Origin: Candidatus Poribacteria bacterium
Lineage (GTDB): Bacteria; Poribacteria; WGA-4E; WGA-3G
Direction of reading: 5' to 3'
Length of the DNA stretch: 64,000 nt
Assembly (NCBI GenBank): GCA_022394755.1
Contig: JAGFCA010000060.1
Location: 1-64,000 of the forward strand
Below are positions 1 through 9,434 of the stretch, piece after piece. The stretch's first letter is position 1; each line of letters starts with the position of its first letter. A program made the translations under genes and the position numbers. The notes beneath the pieces were generated by a model. It ran no database searches. It was not told where the DNA came from and saw nothing but the letters and a program-made list of their open reading frames with translations.

Positions 1-28
1 GTATGACTTTAAATTGTTTAGCAGCCAT
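1..28 (-). CDS. 5' end of an unidentified gene (partial)
   Basis: Reading leftward, an ATG at 28-26 is preceded by a good GGAG ribosome binding site about 8 nt upstream. It opens a frame beginning MAAKQFKVI that runs off the window edge. It lies about 80 nt downstream of the alpha-E gene on the same strand, so it is probably part of the same operon. In other bacteria the ATP-grasp/alpha-E pair is often followed by a transglutaminase-like or proteasome-type protease gene, but nine residues are too few to identify this one. Confidence 0.4.
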
Positions 29-109
29 AATAGACTCCAAGGTAAATGAATAATTATCTTGAGTCTAAGTATACAATTATTTGAATAAACTATCAAAATT
101 AAGTTGACT

Positions 110-784
110 TTACACTACATTATTTGGTGAAATGAGTCCATGGGTTCTCCTATACATCTCAAATGCACTTGCAGAATGTAATAATGCTCCCCATTGAATA
201 TCATCAAAAGAAGAATTCACATCTACTACAGATGGCAATAGGATAAAGTATTTGACATCAACAATTCGTGAAGTCTTCTCAGCACGTTCAATCAGGCGTC
301 CCAATTGACAGAAATGCCAACCTTCACCATGTGACATTATGTTATCTGTTTGTCCGATGAATAACTGTGAAGCGATTTTAATATCGGTGAAGAATTGGTG
401 TGGTTCTGTCATTACCCATTCTTCAGGAGTTTCAGTTACCATTAGGTATGTATCATTTATTTGTTCCCACATCACAGAGGATATATTCTCACGTATTGAT
501 CTTGCATTCTCTCGTGCTGCCCTTAGACAAGAGATAATTGAATTTGGGTTCTCAACATCAAAAGTCAGAAACTTAATCACAGTTTCATGGGTAGGTTCAC
601 CATATTTACTATAGAAAAGATCATCATCTCCTGTAGTAGCAACTAATGGTTCCCACTGTGCTTGAATCCCTACCGGTTGATCAAGTAACAACTGTAAATT
701 AACATCAACAAATCGTGCAACATTTTCAGTACGTTCAATATACCGACTCATCCAATAAATAGATTCTGCTACTCTACTTAGCAT
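110..784 (-). CDS. alpha-E domain protein (DUF403), short C-terminus
   Basis: The N-terminus MLSRVAESIYWMSRYIERTE and the internal stretches SCLRAARENARSIRE and SHGEGWHFCQLGRLIERAEK are classic alpha-E (DUF403) sequence, an all-helical family of unknown biochemistry. The family almost always sits beside a circularly permuted ATP-grasp protein, as here: 9 nt separate the two genes, and a GGGGAT ribosome site precedes the ATG. Family members are usually about 310 residues. This one stops at 224, just after the conserved MYRRTHGLISP region, so the last ~85-90 residues are missing. Neither of the other two frames downstream resumes the family sequence, so this looks like a real truncation rather than a single frameshift. 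The pair is thought to act in peptide or amide-bond chemistry, but that is not established. Confidence 0.85.
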   Translation of the reverse strand: MLSRVAESIYWMSRYIERTENVARFVDVNLQLLLDQPVGIQAQWEPLVATTGDDDLFYSKYGEPTHETVIKFLTFDVENPNSIISCLRAARENARSIRENISSVMWEQINDTYLMVTETPEEWVMTEPHQFFTDIKIASQLFIGQTDNIMSHGEGWHFCQLGRLIERAEKTSRIVDVKYFILLPSVVDVNSSFDDIQWGALLHSASAFEMYRRTHGLISPNNVV

Positions 785-793
785 AAATATCCC

Positions 794-2236
794 CTATAAT
801 GGATTTGATAATACCCAAGTATCTTTACTACCTCCGCCTTGTGATGAATTTACGACCAATGACCCTTTTTTTAGAGCCACTCTTGTGAGTCCACCTGGAA
901 GAACATAGATATCCTCACCATATAGGATAAATGGACGTAGGTCAACATGTCGACCTTCAAAATGATCATCAATTAATACAGGAACCCGTGAAAGGGATAG
1001 GGTAGGTTGAGCAATGTAGTTCCGTGGATTTTTCTTTATACGTTGAACAAATTCATCACATTCAGCTTTTGTTGAATGAGGACCGATTAACATTCCATAT
1101 CCCCCAGACTGGTTCGCCTCTTTAACAACAAGCTCATTTATATTTTCTAAAACATACTGTCTATCATCATCTTCCCAACACATATAGGTTGGAACATTTG
1201 GAACGATGATGTCTTCATTCAAATAGTATTTAATGATTTTAGGGACATAAGCACACACAACTTTATCATCGGCAACACAAGTTCCAGGAGCATTGATAAG
1301 AGCAAGTCTTCCAGATTTATATACCTCCATCAATCCAGGAACACCTAACAGAGATTCAGCTTCAAACACATCTGGATCGAGAAAGTTGTCATTGATTCTT
1401 CGGTACAATACATCCACCCGTTGAAAACCTTTAGTTGTTCGCATATGTAGATACCCGTCAATAACTACAAGATCTCGTCCTTCAACCAATTCAACTCCCA
1501 TCTGTTGTGCCAAAAAAGAATGCTCAAAATAAGCTGAGTTATATATTCCGGGAGTTAATAACGCCACTTCAGGTTGTGTGACACGATCGCTGGCAAGGTA
1601 TTGAAGCATATCCAGTAGATGACTTGGATAATCTTCCACAGGTTGTATCTGGTACATACCGAACAATTGAGGAAAAGTACGTTTCATCAATTGTCGATTT
1701 TCTATTACATACGATACACCTGAAGGACACCCGAGATTATCTTCTAAGACATAAATCTGTCCGTCACCATCTCTGACAAGATCAGTTCCAGTGATATGAC
1801 ACCAGATCCCTCTTGGTGGATTTAATCCAATACATTGTTTAAGATAGCGTTCTGATGATAAGACGACCTCTTTAGGGATGATCCCATCCTTGAGTATCTT
1901 CTGTTCATGATATACATCATCAATGAATAGATTCAATGCATGGATGCGTTGTTTGAGTCCTCGTTCAATCCAATTCCATTCATCTGCGTCAATAATTCTT
2001 GGTATAAGGTCAAAAGGAAATATTTTTTCAACACCTTGTTCATCTGCATATACATTGAAAGTAATCCCCATGCGAAGTAATGCATATTCAGCAGTAATTT
2101 GCCTTCGAATAAATTCCCCTTCTTCAAAGTTATCTATCCGTTCAACTAATAATTCAACTGCTGGTCGTGGTAGTCCATCAGAAGTAAACATTTCATCATA
2201 TAGCCCTTCTGTTTTGTATTGACTGAAATAGGTCAT
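794..2236 (-). CDS. circularly permuted type 2 ATP-grasp protein (DUF404/DUF407)
   Basis: The 480-residue protein matches the circularly permuted ATP-grasp family over its full usual length. It opens with [20 protein letters not shown]. Family landmarks include [40 protein letters not shown] (ATP and metal site), the central [20 protein letters not shown], and a C-terminal [17 protein letters not shown] with [11 protein letters not shown]. Such proteins are predicted ATP-dependent carboxylate-amine ligases, but the substrate is unknown. The ATG is preceded by a GGAGGG ribosome site. It is the promoter-proximal gene of the pair with the alpha-E gene downstream, a near-universal association. 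Confidence 0.92.
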   Translation of the reverse strand: MTYFSQYKTEGLYDEMFTSDGLPRPAVELLVERIDNFEEGEFIRRQITAEYALLRMGITFNVYADEQGVEKIFPFDLIPRIIDADEWNWIERGLKQRIHALNLFIDDVYHEQKILKDGIIPKEVVLSSERYLKQCIGLNPPRGIWCHITGTDLVRDGDGQIYVLEDNLGCPSGVSYVIENRQLMKRTFPQLFGMYQIQPVEDYPSHLLDMLQYLASDRVTQPEVALLTPGIYNSAYFEHSFLAQQMGVELVEGRDLVVIDGYLHMRTTKGFQRVDVLYRRINDNFLDPDVFEAESLLGVPGLMEVYKSGRLALINAPGTCVADDKVVCAYVPKIIKYYLNEDIIVPNVPTYMCWEDDDRQYVLENINELVVKEANQSGGYGMLIGPHSTKAECDEFVQRIKKNPRNYIAQPTLSLSRVPVLIDDHFEGRHVDLRPFILYGEDIYVLPGGLTRVALKKGSLVVNSSQGGGSKDTWVLSNPL

Positions 2237-3093
2237 TCTGATAATCCCTCCTACCTGTCATGTTGAAATGATTACAATAATAGGTATGTAATGTAATATA
2301 TTACCAGGTTGATATGAGACAAATATAATTTTTGAAATGTTTCTATTTGAAATGGATTATTACTCTAAAATAGTAATGTCCTACGGTGTGTGTTTTGGAT
2401 TGAGTTTATCAATGATAATAATGGTAAACGGAAATTATCATTAAATTTTAGTCAATTGAATTTTGACTATCTAAACATTTCAAACTAAGTATAAAATTAG
2501 TAAATCAGATGTCTGAACTCTTGATTTTAAGGATTCTTTGATCTAATCTATACCTTTAAAACAACTGGATAATTCTAATACTATATAAAGATGTTATATC
2601 AATCAGTAGCATCATATTATGAGATTGAATAACGTATTGATTGTAATGAGATACTATGAGATTAATTATTTGATTCTATAAGAAAATTTCAGTCAGTATT
2701 GCATAACAGGAGAATTATGTCAAGTGATATAGTTTATAGTTGTTGGTTATTAGTTTTTAGTTTTGAGATTAGCTTTTCTTGAAAAAACTGCGGAAGTCAT
2801 GAAATTGTTAATATTTATCTTTTGAAATGAAGGGACTTTCACACAAACCTGCGTTAAACAATTTCTAAACCCTTATTCTATAAAGGTATACAAATTTTTA
2901 AGTCTCAATTCTTTGTGAATCATGCATTTAATTTTTATAATCACCAAAATCTAAAGTTGTTAGTTTTTGAATTATTAATGTATTAGTGAATGGATGTGAG
3001 GCTTTGGAATTTTATTCACTATTCCTCCCTCGAATCAGAACAGACGGTATGAATGCCTTTGGATATTCATAGCAAAACAGAAGCTACAATTAC
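2237..3093. other. AT-rich intergenic region with no recognised gene
   Basis: There is no open frame of note on either strand and no tRNA-like fold that I can see. The segment is strongly AT-rich with T-runs. Near its right end (3040-3060) is an ACGGTATGAATGCC motif. It resembles the repeated ACGGTATGAA units found at 44.3 kb, so this region may hold a decayed copy of a dispersed short repeat. Confidence 0.5.
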
Positions 3094-3140
3094 GGGTGTA
3101 AACTAAATTGACTGCTATATTGCGAAAAACTTTACATACC
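3094..3140. repeat. possible minimal relative of the miniature element ends
   Basis: This 47-bp stretch begins GGGTGTAAACTAAATTGACT and ends AAAAACTTTACATACC. Both ends resemble the terminal inverted repeats of the elements at 17.0 and 44.6 kb (GGGTGTGTAAAGAATTTGTC and AAAAACTTTACACACCC), but there is almost no interior. It could be an internally deleted copy or a chance resemblance. It sits just downstream of the stop codon of the secreted LRR protein gene. Confidence 0.35.
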
Positions 3141-3165
3141 GTGAAGAAGCTGGAGTAATTTTGCA

Positions 3166-5964
3166 TTACCTGTGCTTTAGGTCTGCCCAAATTGTCAGTT
3201 TTTTTTCATCAGGAGATAATAAGCCACGCATACCAACAGTTGCTAACTGTCGTTGAAGACCAGCATAAGAGACATCGACAATACGATAATAATACCGTGT
3301 CTTCTCATGTATTGTAGTATCAATCCAAGAATATCGTTTTCTTTGGGAAGAAGTCCCAGCACCCTGAATCAATTTAGGTGTGATGTTTTTATATATTCCA
3401 TCTTTAGTTTCACTTCTAAGTAAGTAGAAACCAGCATTGTCAATTTCTGATTCTGTAATCCAGGTAATAACAGATCCGTCTTGAGTCTTTATCGCATGAA
3501 AATGTGATAGTGTAACAGGTAAAGTGCCTTCACCTCTATATCCTGGATTTCCAATATCTTTTGAAGTTCCCCAATATGTAGATACAGTCAATGAAATATC
3601 TGCAGTACTTCGCCATGAGTTTTCTTGAGTTCCATCCAATGGTAAGAGTGTATCCTTTGCGTATCTGCGTATAATGGAAATACGTTGTGCATTTTTTGTA
3701 GTTTGAATAGGAACATTCCATATAGGTTCATCCTCTGTGCTTGGATCTCCATCAATATTTCCAATAATATCTACTAAGAGCCCCTCTCTATTTGTTAACT
3801 TCAGAGAGAATCCTGCTAAACCAATGAGCATATTTCTATACTGGTTTTGTTCAAACTCATCAAAATGATGAGCAAAAAGACTATAAATCTGTTTTTCATT
3901 GATCTGATCAGATTTTTGTCTTGCGGACCAAGTGACAATGAGTCCCGTCTGGCCTGGAGGGATAATAAGCTCCTTTAGTGGTATAATTGCATGCCTGTGT
4001 TTACCGTTCTGATCTCGTGCCTCAATTGCCAGTTGCCATCCTCTGAGATTAGCAATTTCTGTTTTTGAACCATTATATAATTCTAACCATTGTGGTAGAG
4101 AATGTACCCCTCCTCTTGAAGGTATCATTAACTCACTAAAACTCACATGTATAGGTATTAGTTCAGGGATAATAACTTGTCCCCCTGCTGGTGCGACATT
4201 AACAGTTACGGTTATTGATGCACTACCGTTCCTACCATCAGAAACAGATATATTTATTGTATACTTATTCTTTTCATCGTAATCCAATATTGCATTAGTA
4301 GTGAGTTGTCCTGTTCTACTATTGATTCTAAACACACCTATATCTGAGAATCCAGTGATACTATAGGTTAATGTGTCTAAATCTATGTCAGATGCGGATA
4401 TAGAACTACCAATCCTTGTACCGATCGGTGAATTTTCAAGTACCCATCGGACCGCATTTGTATCTTCAAGAAACATAGGATCATTGTTAGGTATAGCTGT
4501 ATCAATATCTATAAATAGTTCAAGCTCAGGATTCTGTTCTTTCAATGTAAGTAGTTGAGATCTATCACTAATCGTATTCCCTGTTAACCATAGGGTTTTA
4601 AGATTGGTTAATGAGAAAAGAGGACTAAAATCAGTAATCTCATTGTCACTTAAATCCAAAGTATTCAGGTTTGTTAATGCAGCTAATTCAGTAATATCTT
4701 GAATCTCATTACCGGAGAGAGTAAGGCTTTGTAGGTTTGTTAAATTAGATAGTATGGTAAGATTGGTAAATGAACTGTTTGAAATCTCTAAATTACTTAG
4801 ATCTGATAGAAAACTAACAGGTGTAAAATCTGTTAATGTAGATTGATTGTTTATTATCAATGTATCTAAATTGATTGCTTTTTCAATACCTGAAAGGCTT
4901 GAAATTGGTCGGTTTGAATCTGTAAGTGTTAATGATGTGAGTCTGGCAATTTGCCGATTATTGATCTTCTCACTTTCCGATAAATTAAGTTGTTCTCGAA
5001 TAATTCTCTCAAGGTTGGAATCAGGAAATGTAATTTCATCTGAATCCACTTGTTGTGTTGTGATAAGGTTAAATAGGTATCCTGAGTAATTTCCTTTTCT
5101 ATCCATAATTGTAATTCTGGCGGTTGGATCAGAATTGGGAATATAAGAGGTATCAAATCTGATAATTCCAGAGTTATCTTGCAATTGGTTACATGCAACA
5201 ATACTATCTAATTCATAAATAAAAATATGTGTCAGGTATAGTCCATCAGGATCACTTACATCAAAACTATATCGTATTTCACCTTCAGGAGAAATTTTTG
5301 GAGACAATACTTCTATATGTGTTGAACCGCTATCCGTATTACCTCCATTGAAGCATGGGTGGACATCTAACCATGCAGCAGCACATGGAGAATTGATCAT
5401 AGGATCAATATTTCCAGTACTGAAGACATCATGCTCTAAACCAAATGTGTGGCCCAATTCATGTGCAATTACAATATAGTTGAAGCATGATCCCTGAGCA
5501 GGGGTAGCTCCCCATTTACTAAGAGCAACACCACATGCTCTTACCTGTGTATCCCCAATATCTACTTCAAAAACATCAACATTAACATCAATTGCTACAT
5601 AATAAACATTTTGAGAACTATTATAGCTATGAGAAAGTTCCGTTATGACTTTAGAGAATGTATCATCATGATAATACGTATCATTAAAGTCCCCTTGAAA
5701 ATGATTTACAACAACATCACCATCAGAATCAGTATCAATATCAAATGTCTTTCTTCCATAACCGTATAATTCCATAACTGATAAATATAATGACTGAGCA
5801 TTTTTTAATTTTGTATCTAAGGTTGCATCAATACCAGTCTGTGGTACTTTATCATTTGGATAAAAATATATTACTTCTACAGTGTTGGCATAGGAATAAC
5901 TAAATTGAATCTGTAATAATTGAATTAGTAACAGTAGAACTAAAATTCTTATTACAGATTTCAT
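3166..5964 (-). CDS. secreted metzincin-like protein with LRR, cadherin and lamin-tail domains
   Basis: This is a 932-residue exported mosaic protein. Residues 1-26 are a signal peptide. Residues ~28-250 form a metalloprotease-like domain with the zinc motif HELGHTFGLEHD at 168-179 and a following Met (DPM), as in metzincins. Residues ~315-485 hold internalin-like leucine-rich repeats (for example LTNLNTLDLSDNEITDFSPL). Residues ~500-590 are cadherin-like (DYDEKNKYTINISVSDG), and ~604-800 resemble a lamin-tail domain (LPQWLELYNGS, IIPPGQTGLIV). Residues 815-932 are a tail (LPVTLSHFHAIKTQDGSVIT, WITESEIDNAGFYLLRSE) that I associate with secreted Poribacteria proteins. An AAGGAAATAG ribosome site precedes the ATG. 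The substrate is unknown; a cell-surface or matrix protease is a reasonable guess. The gene stands alone. Confidence 0.8.
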   Translation of the reverse strand: MKSVIRILVLLLLIQLLQIQFSYSYANTVEVIYFYPNDKVPQTGIDATLDTKLKNAQSLYLSVMELYGYGRKTFDIDTDSDGDVVVNHFQGDFNDTYYHDDTFSKVITELSHSYNSSQNVYYVAIDVNVDVFEVDIGDTQVRACGVALSKWGATPAQGSCFNYIVIAHELGHTFGLEHDVFSTGNIDPMINSPCAAAWLDVHPCFNGGNTDSGSTHIEVLSPKISPEGEIRYSFDVSDPDGLYLTHIFIYELDSIVACNQLQDNSGIIRFDTSYIPNSDPTARITIMDRKGNYSGYLFNLITTQQVDSDEITFPDSNLERIIREQLNLSESEKINNRQIARLTSLTLTDSNRPISSLSGIEKAINLDTLIINNQSTLTDFTPVSFLSDLSNLEISNSSFTNLTILSNLTNLQSLTLSGNEIQDITELAALTNLNTLDLSDNEITDFSPLFSLTNLKTLWLTGNTISDRSQLLTLKEQNPELELFIDIDTAIPNNDPMFLEDTNAVRWVLENSPIGTRIGSSISASDIDLDTLTYSITGFSDIGVFRINSRTGQLTTNAILDYDEKNKYTINISVSDGRNGSASITVTVNVAPAGGQVIIPELIPIHVSFSELMIPSRGGVHSLPQWLELYNGSKTEIANLRGWQLAIEARDQNGKHRHAIIPLKELIIPPGQTGLIVTWSARQKSDQINEKQIYSLFAHHFDEFEQNQYRNMLIGLAGFSLKLTNREGLLVDIIGNIDGDPSTEDEPIWNVPIQTTKNAQRISIIRRYAKDTLLPLDGTQENSWRSTADISLTVSTYWGTSKDIGNPGYRGEGTLPVTLSHFHAIKTQDGSVITWITESEIDNAGFYLLRSETKDGIYKNITPKLIQGAGTSSQRKRYSWIDTTIHEKTRYYYRIVDVSYAGLQRQLATVGMRGLLSPDEKKLTIWADLKHR

Positions 5965-6479
5965 CTATTTCCTTATTACTTTATTATTTTATGATTTGAC
6001 AGTTTTTGATACACATTTCGCTCTGTCAAAATCATAGAACCCCCAATGAACGGCATGAAAGTCAATAAGACCTTCACTTGGAATTAGCATCTTATGGGGT
6101 CCCGATTATGAATATCTTTTAGTCATTCACCATATGTATTACACTTGATACTTTCACCACTTAGAATCTACGCCAAACGTATTTATATGTGAATTAATTT
6201 TGGATAAATGTATTGAAATAACCAATAATTAACACACACTATATAATCTCGGTTAGTTGTCATGAACAGAAAGGAGTGAATCCCACGCTAAACCAGAAAG
6301 GATTATCTTATGTAATGAACTTATTAAATGTAGAGGATAATATCAGATGGATAAACCTCTCATGGAATTCACTATATTAAGATTGAAATGTAATTAGATT
6401 CTATTTATGTAACAGATCTCATGAAATACAGTTCTATATCACTTTAAAGATAAGCAGCCAATTTCACTGTAAATCAAGA
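5965..6479. other. intergenic region between two leftward genes
   Basis: I see no gene or RNA here. The region contains a hairpin (listed separately) and a short AACGGCATGAAAG stretch. That stretch is loosely like the ACGGTATGAA repeat motif seen at 3.0 and 44.3 kb. The upstream gene is an orphan solute-binding protein, so this gap should contain its terminator and the promoter of the LRR protein gene, but neither is clear by eye. Confidence 0.4.
5990..6036. promoter_or_regulatory. inverted repeat upstream of the LRR protein gene
   Basis: TATGATTTGACAG at 5990-6002 is mirrored by CTGTCAAAATCATA at 6023-6036. The arms pair over 13 positions with one bulge, around a loop of about 20 nt. It lies 26-72 nt upstream of the start codon of the secreted metzincin/LRR gene. 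It could be an operator, a 5' UTR hairpin or a terminator of upstream transcription. There is no clean T-run, so regulation or mRNA structure fits better. Confidence 0.35.
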
Positions 6480-7847
6480 TTATCTTGTCAGACTTATTGC
6501 TTTATTGAATTTCTGCTTAGCGAATTGTCCCCATTCCTTAATTTTATCATTTCTAAAAATAGGATTTTTCCAATCAGATTCCGCAATTTTCATTGCTTCT
6601 TCTTCTGTTAGAGGCATTTCGATTAAAGCTTGAATTGCAGCATCGCGCTTAGAATTGTCTTTACATTTTTGTATTGCTTTCCATGCTGTAACAAGGTCTT
6701 TATGTGAATCAATAATTAGTACTCCAAATAAGTCATTGACAATATCCCACCGTGTGCTTCCCTTATTTGCATCATAAGGAAATGGTATAATTTTTAATGC
6801 GAAGGGATTTGTAACGACACACCGATCACCTAATTTATCATATAGTGATGGTAGTACACTTGCCCGGTTTAATCCGCCCTTCCATTCTGGACCTTCTGGA
6901 TCGGAATCCCTTAACATCCATAATTTTTGTGCATTTTCTGATAAAACGAATTCAAGGAACTTTTGCGCAACATTTATATTAGGTGCGCCTTTTAATATTG
7001 CGATAGAATCAGGATTTACAACTGCCCCATCTGAAGGTAAGACATATTTGATTGTATCAGATCCGACAGATGCAATTTGACTATATGCATAAAAGTCAAT
7101 GGCTAATCCGTAAATAACCTGACCTGCAGCAACATCTCTTGGAATTACATTTGCACCAGCAGAAAAATTCTTTACGTTTCCACCAATTTTTGTTAATAAA
7201 GCGAAACCATTGTCCCATCCTCGTGTCTGAAGGATTATCTCATACATCATATGTGCACTACCGCTCTCTCGCGGGTCTGCTGCACCGATTTTCCCTATAA
7301 GAGATATATCTCCTAAATCCTCCCATGTATTTGTCACAGGCAAACGTCTTAATTGGCGTAATTTCTCATTATACATGATTCCAAAGCTTGATAATGCAGC
7401 ACCATACCACCGGTATTCTGAATCATACACAGGAATCCCATGGTAGGATGGAGGAATCAGTATTAATTTGTCTTCTGGTAATTTGTATGATGTTAATAAG
7501 TCATTCTCAGCAAACCTTAAATAACTGTCAGTACCGCCGCCGAAAAAGATATCTACCCCTATTCCATCTGGTAATCTTTTAAATTCTGAATCTATATACC
7601 GATAATTGGATGAAGTCCCACCAAGGTCTCTCCAATTTGTCTTTACTGAACGTCCAGTTTTTTCTTCATACCATTTCTCGAAATTAGATGCAAATTCCTT
7701 CTCAATCCCTTCATGATGTGGTGAAATAATTATAAGTTGATCCTGTGCATATACTATTCCTGATATAGTTGAGAACCCTAACAATATACCACAAACGGTC
7801 GCCAATGTAATTCTTATGGAATACTTTATAAGATGAAGCTTACACAT
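6480..7847 (-). CDS. extracellular solute-binding protein, iron(III)-type
   Basis: This 455-residue protein has a signal peptide (residues 1-35, ending VYAQ) and a family 1 periplasmic binding fold. Family-like segments are IIISPHHEGIEKEFASNFEK, DIFFGGGTDSYLRFAENDLL, YGAALSSFGIMYNEK, IGAADPRESGSAHMMYEIIL and FLEFVLSENAQKLW. This pattern is typical of Fe(III)- or polyamine-type ABC transporter binding proteins; the ligand cannot be told. An AGGAG ribosome site lies upstream of the ATG. No permease or ATPase gene is adjacent, so it is an orphan binding protein that must work with components encoded elsewhere. A 44-residue membrane protein lies just upstream on the same strand. Confidence 0.85.
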   Translation of the reverse strand: MCKLHLIKYSIRITLATVCGILLGFSTISGIVYAQDQLIIISPHHEGIEKEFASNFEKWYEEKTGRSVKTNWRDLGGTSSNYRYIDSEFKRLPDGIGVDIFFGGGTDSYLRFAENDLLTSYKLPEDKLILIPPSYHGIPVYDSEYRWYGAALSSFGIMYNEKLRQLRRLPVTNTWEDLGDISLIGKIGAADPRESGSAHMMYEIILQTRGWDNGFALLTKIGGNVKNFSAGANVIPRDVAAGQVIYGLAIDFYAYSQIASVGSDTIKYVLPSDGAVVNPDSIAILKGAPNINVAQKFLEFVLSENAQKLWMLRDSDPEGPEWKGGLNRASVLPSLYDKLGDRCVVTNPFALKIIPFPYDANKGSTRWDIVNDLFGVLIIDSHKDLVTAWKAIQKCKDNSKRDAAIQALIEMPLTEEEAMKIAESDWKNPIFRNDKIKEWGQFAKQKFNKAISLTR

Positions 7848-7921
7848 GTAATGTTTTTTCTCCTACTTTCACGATAGGTAATTAAAATCTTGTATTGTAA
7901 TCTAATTTATATATTTATATG

Positions 7922-8056
7922 TTATATAAATGAGACAATATCCCGCATCTTCCATACTAATATTATAATGACAGCAAGTAAAATAATATAAAAGACTAAC
8001 ATAGATTTAATCTGTTTTCTCTTAAAGAGCATACGGGATGGTTTCTTCTGCCACAT
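7922..8056 (-). CDS. 44-residue single-span membrane protein
   Basis: A small frame begins MWQKKPSRMLFKRKQ and continues with a hydrophobic helix (MLVFYIILLAVIIILVW, residues 19-35) and the tail KMRDIVSFI. The basic N-terminus followed by one transmembrane helix is typical of small inner-membrane proteins. An AGGAAGT ribosome site lies at proper spacing before the ATG, which supports a real gene. It is 74 nt upstream of the orphan solute-binding protein gene on the same strand and probably co-transcribed. It has no recognised family. Confidence 0.55.
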   Translation of the reverse strand: MWQKKPSRMLFKRKQIKSMLVFYIILLAVIIILVWKMRDIVSFI

Positions 8057-8235
8057 AATTACTTCCTATATGATTCATTATATTCTTACAATAAATAATG
8101 TGTAATAATAACATAGACAATCATGAATTGTCAAACGGGCTACATTTAGTGTATTTAAATTGAATTTACTGTATACTATATTCCATCCATATTAACAGAT
8201 TTAGAAATCCAGAATTATCAAAAAAGGGGTGACAT

Positions 8236-9156
8236 ATGATTAGAATATACACTTGGAAACATTTGGGAATTGCATTCATTTTGACTATTGGTTTATGTAT
8301 AGGTATATTGTCATATAGTAAGTGGGAAGTGAACCGGTTTAATGACTCATTAGAAACAGTAGATCCAAATACATTAAATCAACTTCCACGAATAAGTAAT
8401 AAACCGATAGAAAAAATACAGAAAAATCCAAAACTTAGAGCTGCGACCAACATTATCGATGAAACTGAAGATATTGATCTTGAAGAAGTAAACACTAATT
8501 CCGATAATGTGAATAACGAATCATTGGTTGATGATGTAGTAGAGGAGAATCAAGAATTAGAGGATGAAGAAACAGCATTCAGTGATTTCTTAGCGTATCT
8601 TGATGAACTTGAACAGGAGGAATTTGACACACTGCTTGCCAATTTGGAAATTACAGATATAGATGAAGAGGATCTAAATACAGTTACAGAGAATGGTTCG
8701 GAGAATTTATCAACTTTAATAACTCAAGAATCAGAAGAACAAGAAGAGCAAAATGGACAGGAAGATGATGATGATGATATTGAAGATGATATTGAAAATG
8801 TAAATCCAAATAGGTTGGTTCTTGATCTAATTGATTCTGGTGTTGTCTCCCTTGATAGTCTAATAAGTCTAATGGAAGAATCATCAGCCGATCTACCTGA
8901 ACTAACTCAAGATAGGTTTCAACCAGTATTGGGAACACTTAGAACGATGCAAGAAAACGGTGGTCGTGTTGTAGTTCACCGTCCAACAGAGAATCCAAGT
9001 GACTGGAGATTATTGTTCATTAATCCAGTTCGTGAATTCCGTACACCCAGATTTCCAATTGGATTGCGTAGAAATGGTAGGGTTGAGTTCGTACCTTTGA
9101 ACCCAAGAGATAGGTATATTATACTTGATGATAGAAATTCCACTATTATTGATTAG
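8236..9156 (+). CDS. acidic membrane-anchored protein of unknown function
   Basis: This 306-residue protein has one N-terminal transmembrane helix (about residues 9-26, LGIAFILTIGLCIGILSY). A long, low-complexity acidic segment follows at ~75-200, with runs of Asp and Glu such as EDDDDDIEDDIE. A more ordinary C-terminal region (~215-306) has alternating basic residues and ends DRYIILDDRNSTIID. A GGGGTGAC ribosome site precedes the ATG. It is divergent from the small membrane protein and binding-protein genes. I recognise no family. The acidic stretch may bind cations or basic proteins, but this is speculation. Confidence 0.65.
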   Translation: MIRIYTWKHLGIAFILTIGLCIGILSYSKWEVNRFNDSLETVDPNTLNQLPRISNKPIEKIQKNPKLRAATNIIDETEDIDLEEVNTNSDNVNNESLVDDVVEENQELEDEETAFSDFLAYLDELEQEEFDTLLANLEITDIDEEDLNTVTENGSENLSTLITQESEEQEEQNGQEDDDDDIEDDIENVNPNRLVLDLIDSGVVSLDSLISLMEESSADLPELTQDRFQPVLGTLRTMQENGGRVVVHRPTENPSDWRLLFINPVREFRTPRFPIGLRRNGRVEFVPLNPRDRYIILDDRNSTIID

Positions 9157-9434
9157 GCTTAGCAAATTAGCGTAGTATTTAAATCTAAGATCCTTTATAT
9201 CAAAGTCGGTGAACTAAGTAATTAACAGAACAAACACCTTATGCGTTCCTTGGTATGAATACAGTAAGGAATTCAATGGCAAAGAGTACCTACAGGATAT
9301 TATAGGTACAATATTTCTGAATATGAATCTTAAAGGCAAATTTTCAATCTCATTTTAATTAGAAATCTCATTTTGACATTTAAACATTTTTGAAGCTTAT
9401 ATTCTTCATAAAAGGAAGAGATATTAAATAAGAT

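Noticed and set aside
8149..8177. Possible promoter (TATACT) before the acidic protein gene
   Set aside because: No acceptable -35 element at normal spacing; TTGAAT is only 6 nt away from the TATACT.
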